A DNA stretch of 64,000 nucleotides from Runella rosea (GTDB lineage Bacteria > Bacteroidota > Bacteroidia > Cytophagales > Spirosomataceae). The stretch covers positions 930,001-994,000 of the forward strand of contig NZ_CP030850.1 in NCBI RefSeq assembly GCF_003325355.1, given 5' to 3'. The notes beneath the pieces are model-generated. The model did no database searches and was not told the origin of the DNA. It saw only the letters and a program-made list of their open reading frames with translations. Of the stretch, positions 36,670-45,194 are shown one piece after another. A program made the position numbers and the translations under genes. Position 1 is the stretch's first letter; each line of letters opens with the position of its first letter.

Positions 36670-37062
36670 TCAACTTCCCACAATTTCCTTGAGACTCTCT
36701 ATTAAACCGTCCCAAAGGTCTTTTAGTTCTTCCACATCGGCGTTGGCGGAGTAGTCCGTAATCCTTAAATACGTTGAGCCAGTCAAGTCACTCACGTCAA
36801 TTTTAAATTCAATATAATTGTTATCCCGATTGTTTTCGCTCGTATTTAAGAACTCAAACTTGACACTTTTGTTGAGACGCAGCGAACTTTGTTCGGCAAT
36901 ATGACTCTCTTTGTCCCAGATAAAATCAAAGTTATGGTCAGGCTTGGTATTGACTTTATCACAAAACCATTCCGAAAGACCTGAGGCGGAACTTATGTAA
37001 GGGAAAAGCATCTTTGGCGAAGCCCTTAGTTCATATTCATTCGAGTATTTGAACTTTTGCAT
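36670..37062 (-). CDS. START-like (SRPBCC fold) protein
   Basis: The 130-residue cytoplasmic protein belongs to the Bacteroidota START-like/Aha1-like group: it opens with KFKYSNEYELRASPKMLFPYISSASGLSEWF and ends in a long C-terminal helix (ELKDLWDGLIESLKEIV). The fold forms a hydrophobic pocket; the ligand is unknown. It lies 10 bases upstream of the LptF/G-like gene, so a shared role in envelope lipids is possible but unproven. Confidence 0.75.
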   Translation of the reverse strand: MQKFKYSNEYELRASPKMLFPYISSASGLSEWFCDKVNTKPDHNFDFIWDKESHIAEQSSLRLNKSVKFEFLNTSENNRDNNYIEFKIDVSDLTGSTYLRITDYSANADVEELKDLWDGLIESLKEIVGS

Positions 37063-37242
37063 AGTGTTTGGCTTGTTTAACTTGTTTAAAAAAGGTCGGT
37101 TGAATTTGCTTTGGTAGGGTAAGCCGTTGTTTTTCCTCTTGAATTTTCAATTTATTTAATCTTTCAATAAATTACTTAATACTGCTAACCCTCTCAACGG
37201 CAACGGCAAAATAGAAACTTCCTTTAATTATTCAAAATCTGT

Positions 37243-37273
37243 TTGCGTAATAAAATTTTTTCTTCTACTTTTG
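37243..37273 (+). promoter_or_regulatory. Predicted tRNA-Met promoter
   Basis: TTG at 37243-37245, a 20-base spacer and TACTTTTG at 37266-37273 match the Bacteroidota consensus exactly. The tRNA begins 16 bases after the minus-7 element. Confidence 0.65.
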
Positions 37274-37288
37274 CACCACCAAAACGAT

Positions 37289-37362
37289 GGCGGGGTAGCT
37301 CAGATGGTTAGAGCGTAGGATTCATAACCCTAAGGTCGGCAGTTCGATCCTGCTCCCCGCTA
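37289..37362 (+). tRNA. tRNA-Met (CAT anticodon), elongator type
   Basis: The 74-base molecule folds as a cloverleaf: acceptor GGCGGGG/CCCCGCT with a G-T first pair, D arm GCTC/GAGC, anticodon loop TTCATAA with CAT at 37323-37325, and T arm GGCAG TTCGATC CTGCT. The 3' CCA is not encoded. It lacks the GGG/CCC anticodon stem pairs of initiator tRNA. A CAT anticodon could also be Ile2 (lysidine), but the body looks like elongator Met of this phylum. Confidence 0.9.
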
Positions 37363-37365
37363 CAA

Positions 37366-37395
37366 AAAAAATCCCGCTCTTGAGTGGGATTTTTT
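37366..37395 (+). terminator. tRNA terminator
   Basis: An A-run plus TCCCGCTC arm pairs with GAGTGGGA plus a T6 run directly after the tRNA, a compact rho-independent terminator. Confidence 0.85.
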
Positions 37396-37477
37396 GTTTG
37401 ATAAATATACCATTCACTTCATTCTACGGTATAAATCTCTTAACTTAGCGCTTGTTAAGGTATAAATTCCAGTTAGT

Positions 37478-37864
37478 ATGAAGGGATTAATGCTATTTAT
37501 TTTAATATCCTTTTTCTCCCCCTTTTCTCTACCACTTGTGGAGGGAAGTGCTCATTCTATATGCTATTTATTTCCTAAATCAGCTTTAGTTTCAGATCTT
37601 ACCCCTGAATACGAGTACTTTAAAGCCTATCCCAATCCTGCTTACGAATTGCTCACTGTTGAAATCGGCATGAAATTACCCGCCCATATCAGCCTCAAAA
37701 TGATTAACTCTGAAGGGGAAATGATACGAACACTTGCCGATGAACTTTTTCCTCCAGGAAGACATTTTTTTGAAACTACCCTCAACAGCGTCCCCTCAGG
37801 TACGTACCTGATTCGTTACGAAAAACAAGATAAGGTATTGGTCAGAAGAGTGGTGGTCAAATAG
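37478..37864 (+). CDS. Stand-alone type IX secretion sorting-domain protein
   Basis: The 128-residue protein has a signal peptide (MKGLMLFILISFFSPFSLPL), about 25 residues of linker, and then nothing but a T9SS type A C-terminal sorting domain: YFKAYPNPAYELLTVEI, ISLKMINSEGEMIRTL, PPGRHFFETTLNSVPSGTYLIRY and a final VRRVVVK. Such domains normally follow a large secreted cargo and are cut off or replaced at the cell surface. Here no cargo is present, so it may be a relic of a longer gene, a surface-attached peptide, or a carrier used by other proteins. Confidence 0.75.
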   Translation: MKGLMLFILISFFSPFSLPLVEGSAHSICYLFPKSALVSDLTPEYEYFKAYPNPAYELLTVEIGMKLPAHISLKMINSEGEMIRTLADELFPPGRHFFETTLNSVPSGTYLIRYEKQDKVLVRRVVVK

Positions 37865-37889
37865 TTTTCGACCACCAAACTAGAAGTGC

Positions 37890-38603
37890 TTATTTTTTAG
37901 GCATCACAAACACACTTTCGTCAATGGTTGGGTTTATTTCCACTTTTGTAATAGTGGTCATGATAACACCCGCCTGAGGATTGGTGATTTCCGTGGTTGT
38001 AGGGAATGAAATCCCGTCAAATACTTTATAGTTCGACATTTTGGTTTCTACTTCTACATCCTGTCCGCCAACATTGACTTTAATGGCCGTTTTGATGATG
38101 TTGAAGTTTTTGGTGTCAATGGAGTGCGTCATGCTCGACCCATCTTTCGAAACCATCTTTACTTTATATACTTCCGTTCCATCAAGGGTTTCTTTCCCTA
38201 AAAACTCAGTTGTAGTACCTGATGATTTGTAGTTAGTAATTCCCGACAAATCAAGTTGGCTTACCGACGCCTTCAATTGTTCTTCGGGCAAAGGTGTGGG
38301 CTCTGGACCAGCCATTGGATTTATCATCCAGCCCTTTTCTCCGTCTATTGCCATGATGATAGACTGCCCCATGGCTTCCATTTCATTTCGCATTCCACGT
38401 CTATGCACAATGACGGATTTTGTCGGGATTTCCATACCCATCACACTGACGGTCCCTTCCATGCGAAGAGATTTGAGGCTATTGAGTTTTTCGGCTCCTC
38501 CCCTCGCCTGAATTGACTTATCCAGAATCTCTTCGGCGCTTTGGGCCATCACTGTCAACGCGGTACTTGCGAGTAGCGCAACCATCACAACTAGTTTTTT
38601 CAT
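37890..38603 (-). CDS. Exported LolA-like/outer membrane lipoprotein-sorting protein
   Basis: The 237-residue protein has a signal peptide (MKKLVVMVALLASTALTVMA) and the body of a LolA/LolB-like beta-sheet protein: AEEILDKSIQARGGAEKLNSL, SLRMEGTVSVMGMEI, GEKGWMINPMAG, and DGISFPTTTEI. Proteins of this type are common in Bacteroidota and often bind lipids or acyl chains in the periplasm; it is not certain to be LolA itself. It is monocistronic, between the sorting-domain gene and trpA. Confidence 0.7.
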   Translation of the reverse strand: MKKLVVMVALLASTALTVMAQSAEEILDKSIQARGGAEKLNSLKSLRMEGTVSVMGMEIPTKSVIVHRRGMRNEMEAMGQSIIMAIDGEKGWMINPMAGPEPTPLPEEQLKASVSQLDLSGITNYKSSGTTTEFLGKETLDGTEVYKVKMVSKDGSSMTHSIDTKNFNIIKTAIKVNVGGQDVEVETKMSNYKVFDGISFPTTTEITNPQAGVIMTTITKVEINPTIDESVFVMPKK

Positions 38604-38717
38604 GTCTTTACAACGGTTAAAATATCAATTTTGGGCGAAAGGTAAAACGAAAATGGCGAGCGAAATTAAGAACTTTAAAAAATAGGATGAACGGTCATTT
38701 CACTCAGTCAGATGGAC

Positions 38718-39497
38718 TTACAAACCTTGCTTTACACTTGAAACATAGGTAGTGATTGCTTCCTCTAAGTTTTCATTTTGTTGAACAACCCGAATAAAAG
38801 CACTCCCGATAATCGCACCAGCGGCGTGCTGACAGGCGGTTACGAAGGTTTCGTGGTCTTTGATACCAAAGCCAATCAAACGAGGATTACGCAAATTCAT
38901 GGCGTTCACCCTGGCAAAATACGCTTCCATGTCGTGCGTAACGCCCGTTTGAGAGCCTGTTACGCTCGCCGATGAAACCATATAAATAAACCCTGCGCTG
39001 TTCTCGTCAATCTGACGAATTCGTTTGTCCGACGTTTGAGGCGTAATTAGGAATATATTTAATATACCATATTGATCAAAAATAGGCTTGTACGTTTCGA
39101 GGTATTCGTCCACTGGCATATCGGGCAAAATCAGTCCATCCACCCCAACCTCAGCGCACTGCTGGCAGAAATTCTCCACCCCAAACTGAAGCACTGGGTT
39201 GATATACCCCATCAGTAATACAGGCAATGTTATCTCTTCGCGCATATTACGAAGTTGGTCAAACAACTTTTTGACACTCATCCCATTTTCCAGCGCTTGC
39301 TGGTTACTGATTTGGATGGTTTCACCGTCGGCAACGGGGTCAGAATAGGGCATTCCGATTTCGACGAGGTCGGCCCCTGCGTCTTGAAGTGACTTTAAAA
39401 TGCGGCGAGTATCTTCCAATTTGGGAAAACCTGCCGTAAAATAAACGTTAAGATTATGGCTCGGATGGTGTTGAAAAAGAGAGACGATGCGATTCAT
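38718..39497 (-). CDS. trpA: Tryptophan synthase alpha subunit
   Basis: The 259-residue enzyme splits indole-3-glycerol phosphate to indole. The catalytic residues are visible: Glu46 in VEIGMPYSDP and Asp57 in DPVADGETIQ, with GFGIKDHETF late in the chain for phosphate binding. Length is normal. No trpB, trpC or trpD gene is adjacent in the window; upstream is the deformylase gene and downstream the LolA-like gene, so it is separated from the usual trp operon. Confidence 0.95.
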   Translation of the reverse strand: MNRIVSLFQHHPSHNLNVYFTAGFPKLEDTRRILKSLQDAGADLVEIGMPYSDPVADGETIQISNQQALENGMSVKKLFDQLRNMREEITLPVLLMGYINPVLQFGVENFCQQCAEVGVDGLILPDMPVDEYLETYKPIFDQYGILNIFLITPQTSDKRIRQIDENSAGFIYMVSSASVTGSQTGVTHDMEAYFARVNAMNLRNPRLIGFGIKDHETFVTACQHAAGAIIGSAFIRVVQQNENLEEAITTYVSSVKQGL

Positions 39498-39652
39498 GGA
39501 GTTCTTAAAATTGGGATTGGTTACTTATCGGCGGGGCATTAGAAAAGTAGCTTTTGTTACTAATCCATACCACGACGGGGCAAAAGTAATTTTTTATACG
39601 CCTATAGCCAAAGTTTAACCAACGTTCTGTTATTTACTTTTTTGGCAAAAAA

Positions 39653-40141
39653 CTACCGCCACCGAAACGATTTATCATCAATGGCCCGCATGGTGCACAA
39701 AACACCATCGAGGTGATCATATTCATGTTGTAACAATTCAGACAGACTGCTATCGTCCATTATCCATTCACAGGGCTGCCAATCTCCATCCAAGTACTTT
39801 ATGGTAAGCGACTTATGGCGTTTCACTTTGACCAACAAGTTGGGAAAGCTCATACAATCGTCCCACAATTCAAACATCTCATCGCTGAGATGGGTCAATT
39901 CAGGATTTATAAAAACCACAGGTTGGTCGATATTCATGTAAATCAGGCGTTTCATGATGCCCAATTGCGGCGCAGCAATGGCCCGACCAAAACCGTATTT
40001 GGCACGTACCTCTTGCATCACATTGTGTAAATCGGCCACCCAGCTTTTTACCAAGGGTTTTTCTTCGGGTAAAATCGGCGAACAGGTTTCGTACAAACGA
40101 GGATCACCCAATAAAAGTAAATCGGCTAAAGTTTTCATCAA
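39653..40141 (-). CDS. def: Divergent peptide deformylase
   Basis: The 162-residue protein has the deformylase layout: motif I at 52-61 (GRAIAAPQLG), motif II at 93-100 (WDDCMSFP, with metal ligand C96), and motif III at 139-146 (HEYDHLDG, H139, E140, H143). Motif II reads DDCMS in place of the usual EGCLS, while the Cys and both His metal ligands and the catalytic Glu remain. It could still be an active enzyme, or a second, specialised copy. It starts next to the divergent gene at 40294. Confidence 0.75.
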   Translation of the reverse strand: MMKTLADLLLLGDPRLYETCSPILPEEKPLVKSWVADLHNVMQEVRAKYGFGRAIAAPQLGIMKRLIYMNIDQPVVFINPELTHLSDEMFELWDDCMSFPNLLVKVKRHKSLTIKYLDGDWQPCEWIMDDSSLSELLQHEYDHLDGVLCTMRAIDDKSFRWR

Positions 40142-40293
40142 TAAATAAAATGCTACATGTTGGGCAATTTACACAAATAGCCACAATCCTATTTAAAAAA
40201 TTGTATTTCTTGCCCACTCTTTATAATAAGTTAAGAGTATATTTTACTGGAATATGTACTTTTAATTTTACAACCTCAAAACCGTTTGTTAAG

Positions 40294-43164
40294 ATGCCAA
40301 ATGCGCCTTTGAAAATCATTGTTGCCATGAGTTTGGTCTCGGTTCTTTCGTTTACAGGAACCAACACCCTCCAAAACGAATACCGCGCAGAATCGCTATC
40401 CGACTCCAATCAAGTGTTTGTACCCGATGATTTAGAGGCCACACTGTGGGCCGAGGCGCCATTGTTTTATAATCCGACCAACATGGACATTGATGCCAAA
40501 GGAAGGGTTTGGATTACGGAGGCGGTCAATTATCGAGAATTCAACAACAAACCCGATAAAAAACTTCACTTTGACCAAGGCGACCGTGTAGTCATTCTGG
40601 AAGATACAGACGGGGATGGCAAAGCCGACAAATCAAAGGTTTTTGTACAGGACAAAGATTTGGTGGCACCGCTCGGCATTGGGGTCATCGGCAATAAAAT
40701 CATTGTAAGCTGCGCACCCAATATCATCATGTACACCGACGAAAACGGCGATGATGTTCCCGATAAAAAAGAAATCTTCTTAACGGGTTTTGGGGGGCTT
40801 GACCACGACCATTCGCTCCACTCCCTTACCGCTGGCCCCGACGGTCGATGGCATTTTAATACGGGCAATGCTGGCCCCCACAACGTAAAAGATAAAAGTG
40901 GCTGGAACCTGCGTTCGGGTAGTATTTATACGGGCGGAACGCCCTACAACGACAAAAATCAGGGAAATCAAAAAAGCGACGACGGGCGCGTGTGGGTAGG
41001 TGGCTTGGCCTTAAGAATGAATCCCGACGGCACAGGACTGAAAGTAATGGCGCATAATTTCCGTAATAGTTATGAAATCGCGATTGATAGCTACGGGAAT
41101 TATTGGCAAAATGACAACGACGACCAAGTGGTTACGTGTCGTACAAGCTGGGTAATGGAAGGGTCGAATGCGGGCTATTTCAGTGCCGATGGTACGCGAA
41201 CTTGGCAGGCAGACCGCCGTCCCGACCAAGATATGTTTACGGCGCATTGGCATCAAGAAGACCCTGGCGTACTGATAGCTGGCGACAACACCGGGGCGGG
41301 CTCTCCTACTGGTATGCTCGTGTACGAAGGGGATGCGTTGGGTGAAAAATACCGGGGCACAGTACTAAGTTGTGAAGCAGGCCGCAACGTGGTGTGGGCG
41401 TATTGGCCACAGCCCAAAGGCGCAGGCTATGACATGAGCAAACGCGTTGATTTCATCAGTTCATTTCCTAAAGTAGAAGCCCATTATGTATGGAACGACA
41501 CGGGCGTGGATAAGCGCAAATGGTTCCGCCCCAGCGATGCCGCTACGGGCCCCGACGGTGCCATCTACGTAGCCGACTGGTATGACCCCATTGTGGGAGG
41601 GCACGCCATGCATGATAAAAAAGGCTACGGACGCATCTACCGCATTACCCCTAAAGGCAAGAAATTGACCACGCCTAAATTCGACCTTTCCACCATTGAT
41701 GGTCAGATTGAGGCGCTCAAAAACCCCGCCATCAACGTCCGTAACCTTGGATTCGTGGCTTTGAAATCGCAGGGAGAAAGGGTTGTTCAGCCCGTAAAAA
41801 TGCTTTTAAAAGACCCAAATCCTTTCATTCAGGCAAGGGCCGTGTGGTTATTGAGCCAGTTGGGCGAAAAAGGGAAAGCCGAGGCCGAAAAGGTGTTGAA
41901 CGAAAGCAAAGATGAAAACCTAAGAATTACGGCGTTTAGGGCCTTAAACTCACCCAATTTTTCTGTTCAAAAAAGCTTAGGGAGTGGTCTTTTACGCGAA
42001 ATTGCCATTTCACTCCGCGATGTTCAATACGAACAATCCAAAGAAAAACTCAACGCATTATTTGCCGCATTTGACGGCGGAGACCGCTACTTTTTGGAAG
42101 CCTTGGGGATTGGGGCCGACGGAAAAGAAGAAGCATTTTACAAGGATATTCGCCCAAGTTGGCCCAAAGACCCTGTCGGTTGGACACCTAAACAAGCAGC
42201 ATTGGCGTGGCGTCTACATCCCAAAGCTGCACTGAACGATTTACGAATTCGGGCCACATCCAAAGCATTATCCGCCGCCGACCGTAAGCAGGCCCTCACC
42301 GCCATTGCGTTTATCAAAGACAAAGCCGCCGCATTAACGATGCTGGAATTGTCTAAAAGCCCGTTAAAAGATGTGTCGGAGCAGGCGTTTTATTGGGTAA
42401 ACTTCCGTAAAACCAACGATTGGCAAGACCTCATCAACTGGCAGCAAGCCACGGCGGCTGTTCTTTCGCCCGTTCAAAAGAAAATGCTTGAATGGCAAAA
42501 GATAATGATGGATACCTCGGTGGCCAAACCAAAACGCGAGATGGCCGCCAAGACCCTCGCCTCCGACCTGTACGGCGGTCAACTTTTGTTGGCAGCGGCA
42601 GGAGAGTCCAAAATCCCCAAAGAATTTAAACCCGTGATTGCGGAAGCTATTTTTAATAACCCCGACCGAAGCATCCGAATGATGGCGGGCGACTATTTCC
42701 CGCGTCCCAGTGGCAAAGGATTGTCGGTCAATTTGGCCGCTAGTCTTCCTGCCGATGCCACCAAAGGCAAGCAATTGTTTCAAACCAACTGCGCTACCTG
42801 TCACCGTTTTGAGACCGACGGCAAAGACATCGGCCCTGATTTGAGCATGATAAATAAGAAGTTTGACAAAAACGGATTACTCGACGCCATTATCAATCCC
42901 AGTGCAGGTCTGGCCTTTGGATATGAGCCGTGGATTATCCAAACCAAAGACAAGAATACATACTACGGCTTTCTCGTAGGGGATGGTGCTACGGTGGTGC
43001 TGAAAGACGCCGCTGGACAAACTACGAGCCTTAAAGCTACCAACATCATTTCACGTAAACAACTCAAAAACAGCCTCATGCCAGAGGCTTCATCATTGGG
43101 TTTGAAAGAAAAGGATTTGTCAGACTTAACTGGCTATCTTTTGAAATTACCAGCGGGAGAGTAA
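40294..43164 (+). CDS. PVC-type membrane-bound dehydrogenase/HEAT/heme-binding protein
   Basis: I choose the ATG at 40294 (956 residues), which gives a signal-like start MPNAPLKIIVAMSLVSVLSF; 48 more codons are open upstream. The N-terminal half is a beta-propeller of the Pirellula-type dehydrogenase family (LYNPTNMDIDAKG-like phrases, FGGLDHDHSLHSL, RRPDQDMFTAHWHQ, GADWYDP-like VADWYDPIVGG). HEAT-like repeats follow (about 550-800), and a C-terminal heme domain with NCATCHRF near residue 830 ends in NSLMPEASSLGLKEKDLSDLTGYL. It likely oxidises a sugar-like substrate outside the cytoplasm and passes electrons to its heme. Confidence 0.8.
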   Translation: MPNAPLKIIVAMSLVSVLSFTGTNTLQNEYRAESLSDSNQVFVPDDLEATLWAEAPLFYNPTNMDIDAKGRVWITEAVNYREFNNKPDKKLHFDQGDRVVILEDTDGDGKADKSKVFVQDKDLVAPLGIGVIGNKIIVSCAPNIIMYTDENGDDVPDKKEIFLTGFGGLDHDHSLHSLTAGPDGRWHFNTGNAGPHNVKDKSGWNLRSGSIYTGGTPYNDKNQGNQKSDDGRVWVGGLALRMNPDGTGLKVMAHNFRNSYEIAIDSYGNYWQNDNDDQVVTCRTSWVMEGSNAGYFSADGTRTWQADRRPDQDMFTAHWHQEDPGVLIAGDNTGAGSPTGMLVYEGDALGEKYRGTVLSCEAGRNVVWAYWPQPKGAGYDMSKRVDFISSFPKVEAHYVWNDTGVDKRKWFRPSDAATGPDGAIYVADWYDPIVGGHAMHDKKGYGRIYRITPKGKKLTTPKFDLSTIDGQIEALKNPAINVRNLGFVALKSQGERVVQPVKMLLKDPNPFIQARAVWLLSQLGEKGKAEAEKVLNESKDENLRITAFRALNSPNFSVQKSLGSGLLREIAISLRDVQYEQSKEKLNALFAAFDGGDRYFLEALGIGADGKEEAFYKDIRPSWPKDPVGWTPKQAALAWRLHPKAALNDLRIRATSKALSAADRKQALTAIAFIKDKAAALTMLELSKSPLKDVSEQAFYWVNFRKTNDWQDLINWQQATAAVLSPVQKKMLEWQKIMMDTSVAKPKREMAAKTLASDLYGGQLLLAAAGESKIPKEFKPVIAEAIFNNPDRSIRMMAGDYFPRPSGKGLSVNLAASLPADATKGKQLFQTNCATCHRFETDGKDIGPDLSMINKKFDKNGLLDAIINPSAGLAFGYEPWIIQTKDKNTYYGFLVGDGATVVLKDAAGQTTSLKATNIISRKQLKNSLMPEASSLGLKEKDLSDLTGYLLKLPAGE

Positions 43165-43192
43165 CATTTCACCCTGTCTGACAAAGCTAACC

Positions 43193-43235
43193 AAACTCTC
43201 CGTCCTACGGTTTGAAACCGTCGGACGGAGAGTTT
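43193..43235. terminator. Long two-part hairpin after the 956-residue gene
   Basis: AAACTCTCCGTCC (43193-43205) and GGACGGAGAGTTT (43223-43235) pair perfectly, with an inner ACGGTTT/AAACCGT stem around one G. It can terminate the upstream gene, but it is long enough to be a dispersed palindrome as well. Confidence 0.75.
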
Positions 43236-43372
43236 TACGGGAATTTTGGCCTAACCAGTCACCTTAAAATTATGACAATTCAAGAATGGTAATCAACCAT
43301 TCACACCGCCTAAATTGGCAACTAAAAGAGCAAAAATGAAATTTTGTGGTGTCAAATCAACCAACAGTCACC

Positions 43373-43951
43373 ATGAAACATTTTTTGCTCTTTTGCTTAT
43401 CAATTGGCCTATTATCCTCACTTTCAGCCCAAAATCAAACACTTGTCGATGTATCAGCGGGTGTTCAGGCCTTTCATGTTCCCCTCAAAGGATTTTCGTA
43501 TAACAATCCTCAACCCGTTGTGATGGCGGGGGTTCACCAGTCATTCAATACGCGTCAAACCCTCGGACTTACTCTGCGCATTGGCTACGCCCGTCACAAG
43601 TACCAAGGCGATGCGCTCTCACTTCAAGCCCTGTTTCAATACACTCCCGTGGTGGCCAATCATCTGGAGCTGGGCATCGGCATTGGCGGCGGGTATCGGT
43701 GGTGGTTTCATCCTTCGCGTTCGGTCCATTGGACAGGCTCGGAGTGGAAAAATGGCCGCGCCTATAAAGGCGTCATTCAGGTGCCGTTGCAGCTTAGCAT
43801 GGGCTATCGGGGTATTTCAACCGTTCAGGGAGAATTTAGACCGTACATTGCCTATCAACTAGGTGCCCATTTTGGGTACACCCCCGACCTTACCCCCATG
43901 CCTACTTCTACCTTTTTAGTAGGGGTAAAATATGCACCCAAACAGCATTAA
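43373..43951 (+). CDS. Small exported beta-rich outer membrane protein
   Basis: The ATG at 43373 gives 192 residues with a signal peptide (MKHFLLFCLSIGLLSSLSA). The rest alternates hydrophobic and polar residues (QTLGLTLRIGYARHKYQGD, HLELGIGIGGGYRWWF, GEFRPYIAYQLGAHFGYTPD), as in a small outer membrane beta-barrel, though no family can be named. It ends 27 bases before the beta-lactamase-like gene and heads the operon that includes LytS and LytTR. Confidence 0.55.
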   Translation: MKHFLLFCLSIGLLSSLSAQNQTLVDVSAGVQAFHVPLKGFSYNNPQPVVMAGVHQSFNTRQTLGLTLRIGYARHKYQGDALSLQALFQYTPVVANHLELGIGIGGGYRWWFHPSRSVHWTGSEWKNGRAYKGVIQVPLQLSMGYRGISTVQGEFRPYIAYQLGAHFGYTPDLTPMPTSTFLVGVKYAPKQH

Positions 43952-43978
43952 TCAGTATTTTTATAAATTCATACAGAC

Positions 43979-45166
43979 ATGAAAAACTACCTAATCGGAT
44001 TTGTTTTCCTCGTAATTACCACAACCGCCTGTCAGAAAAACCTCTATGACGACATGGTGGCAAACATCCCCGGCACCATTGCCGTCAATGCCGCGCATCC
44101 CATGAAAGATTCACTGACGGCCATCGTAAACCGTCACGTAGCCAAGGGAGTTCCAGGTATTCAGGTCATGGTCAAAAGCCCTGCGGGTTGGTACGTTGTC
44201 AACGGCGGCTACGCCCGAATTGAAGATAAAACACCCATGCAAGACAACATGGTGGCTTGGTTGTATAGCCTGACAAAAACCTACACCGCCGCGCTCACCA
44301 TGAAACTAAAAGAACGGGGCTTGGTGGCTTTGGACGACCCCATTACAACCTATTTACCCGCTGACATCACCCAAAACCTCATCAACAGTGACAAAATTAC
44401 GGTGCGAATGCTGCTCAATCACAGCTCCGGTTTTCCCAATTTCACCTCGTTGCCCGAGTTTCAACTACGACAATTTAACAACCCCTTTGACCAACAACCC
44501 CTGTTGGAACAACTGAAAACGGCCTACCACAAAAAACCTCGTTTTGAGCCGGGTACGGATTATTTGTATTCTAACACCAACTATTTATTATTGCAACTGA
44601 TTATCGAAAAACGGTCGGGAAAACCTTACGGACAATTTCTAAAGGAAGAAATTTTGCAACCGTTGGCGTTGAACAAAACGTATTATGGCCTTACGGATCA
44701 ACAAATTCGTTCGTTGGGCTTTCCCAATTATTATTTTGAACGCTACAATAACGGACAATTAGAAAATATCACCCAATGGAACAACGCCATAGGCAAGTCG
44801 ATTGAAGGCTACGGCGGTATTGCCGCCAACGGCACCGATGCCATCCGATTTCTGGAAGCATTAAACGCCGGAAAAGTGGTTAGTAAAACATCGTTGAACG
44901 AAATGCGAATGTGGATAAAAGGGAAAGAATCGACCGTGCCAGACTATGGTTTGGGGTTAGAATACTTTGAATACAACAAAGGAGTACCCACATACGGACA
45001 CGAAGGCGACAATATTGGGGCCACAACTCAATTGATATATGTGCCCGCTACCGATACTTATTTGTTCATTTCCATCAATGCGGGTCGGCAGATTTTTGGG
45101 CAATATTTATTCCGTACTACGGACGCAAAAATTGACCTTTGTCGGTTTGTTTCAAAACTGAATTAG
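43979..45166 (+). CDS. Beta-lactamase-fold serine hydrolase lipoprotein
   Basis: The 395-residue protein has a lipobox (TTTAC, Cys18) and the serine beta-lactamase/class C-like site: S97-L-T-K100 (nucleophile Ser and general-base Lys), Y197-S-N, and H341-E-G in place of the KTG. VRMLLNHSSGFPNF is typical of esterase/EstB/LACTB relatives. It could be a D-aminopeptidase, esterase or penicillin-binding protein-like enzyme; resistance should not be assumed. It is 28 bases upstream of the LytS gene, so the two are in one unit with the barrel protein. Confidence 0.8.
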   Translation: MKNYLIGFVFLVITTTACQKNLYDDMVANIPGTIAVNAAHPMKDSLTAIVNRHVAKGVPGIQVMVKSPAGWYVVNGGYARIEDKTPMQDNMVAWLYSLTKTYTAALTMKLKERGLVALDDPITTYLPADITQNLINSDKITVRMLLNHSSGFPNFTSLPEFQLRQFNNPFDQQPLLEQLKTAYHKKPRFEPGTDYLYSNTNYLLLQLIIEKRSGKPYGQFLKEEILQPLALNKTYYGLTDQQIRSLGFPNYYFERYNNGQLENITQWNNAIGKSIEGYGGIAANGTDAIRFLEALNAGKVVSKTSLNEMRMWIKGKESTVPDYGLGLEYFEYNKGVPTYGHEGDNIGATTQLIYVPATDTYLFISINAGRQIFGQYLFRTTDAKIDLCRFVSKLN

Positions 45167-45194
45167 TCTCGACTTTAAACTCACCAAATCCCTC

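Noticed and set aside
40150-40293. N-terminal extension of the 956-residue dehydrogenase-like protein
   Set aside because: The 48 extra codons are AT-rich, and the ATG at 40294 directly precedes a signal-like hydrophobic stretch, so the shorter protein is preferred.
43979-45166. Antibiotic resistance beta-lactamase
   Set aside because: The fold and SxxK/YSN motifs are shared by esterases and peptidases, and the third motif is HEG instead of KTG. No resistance claim is justified.
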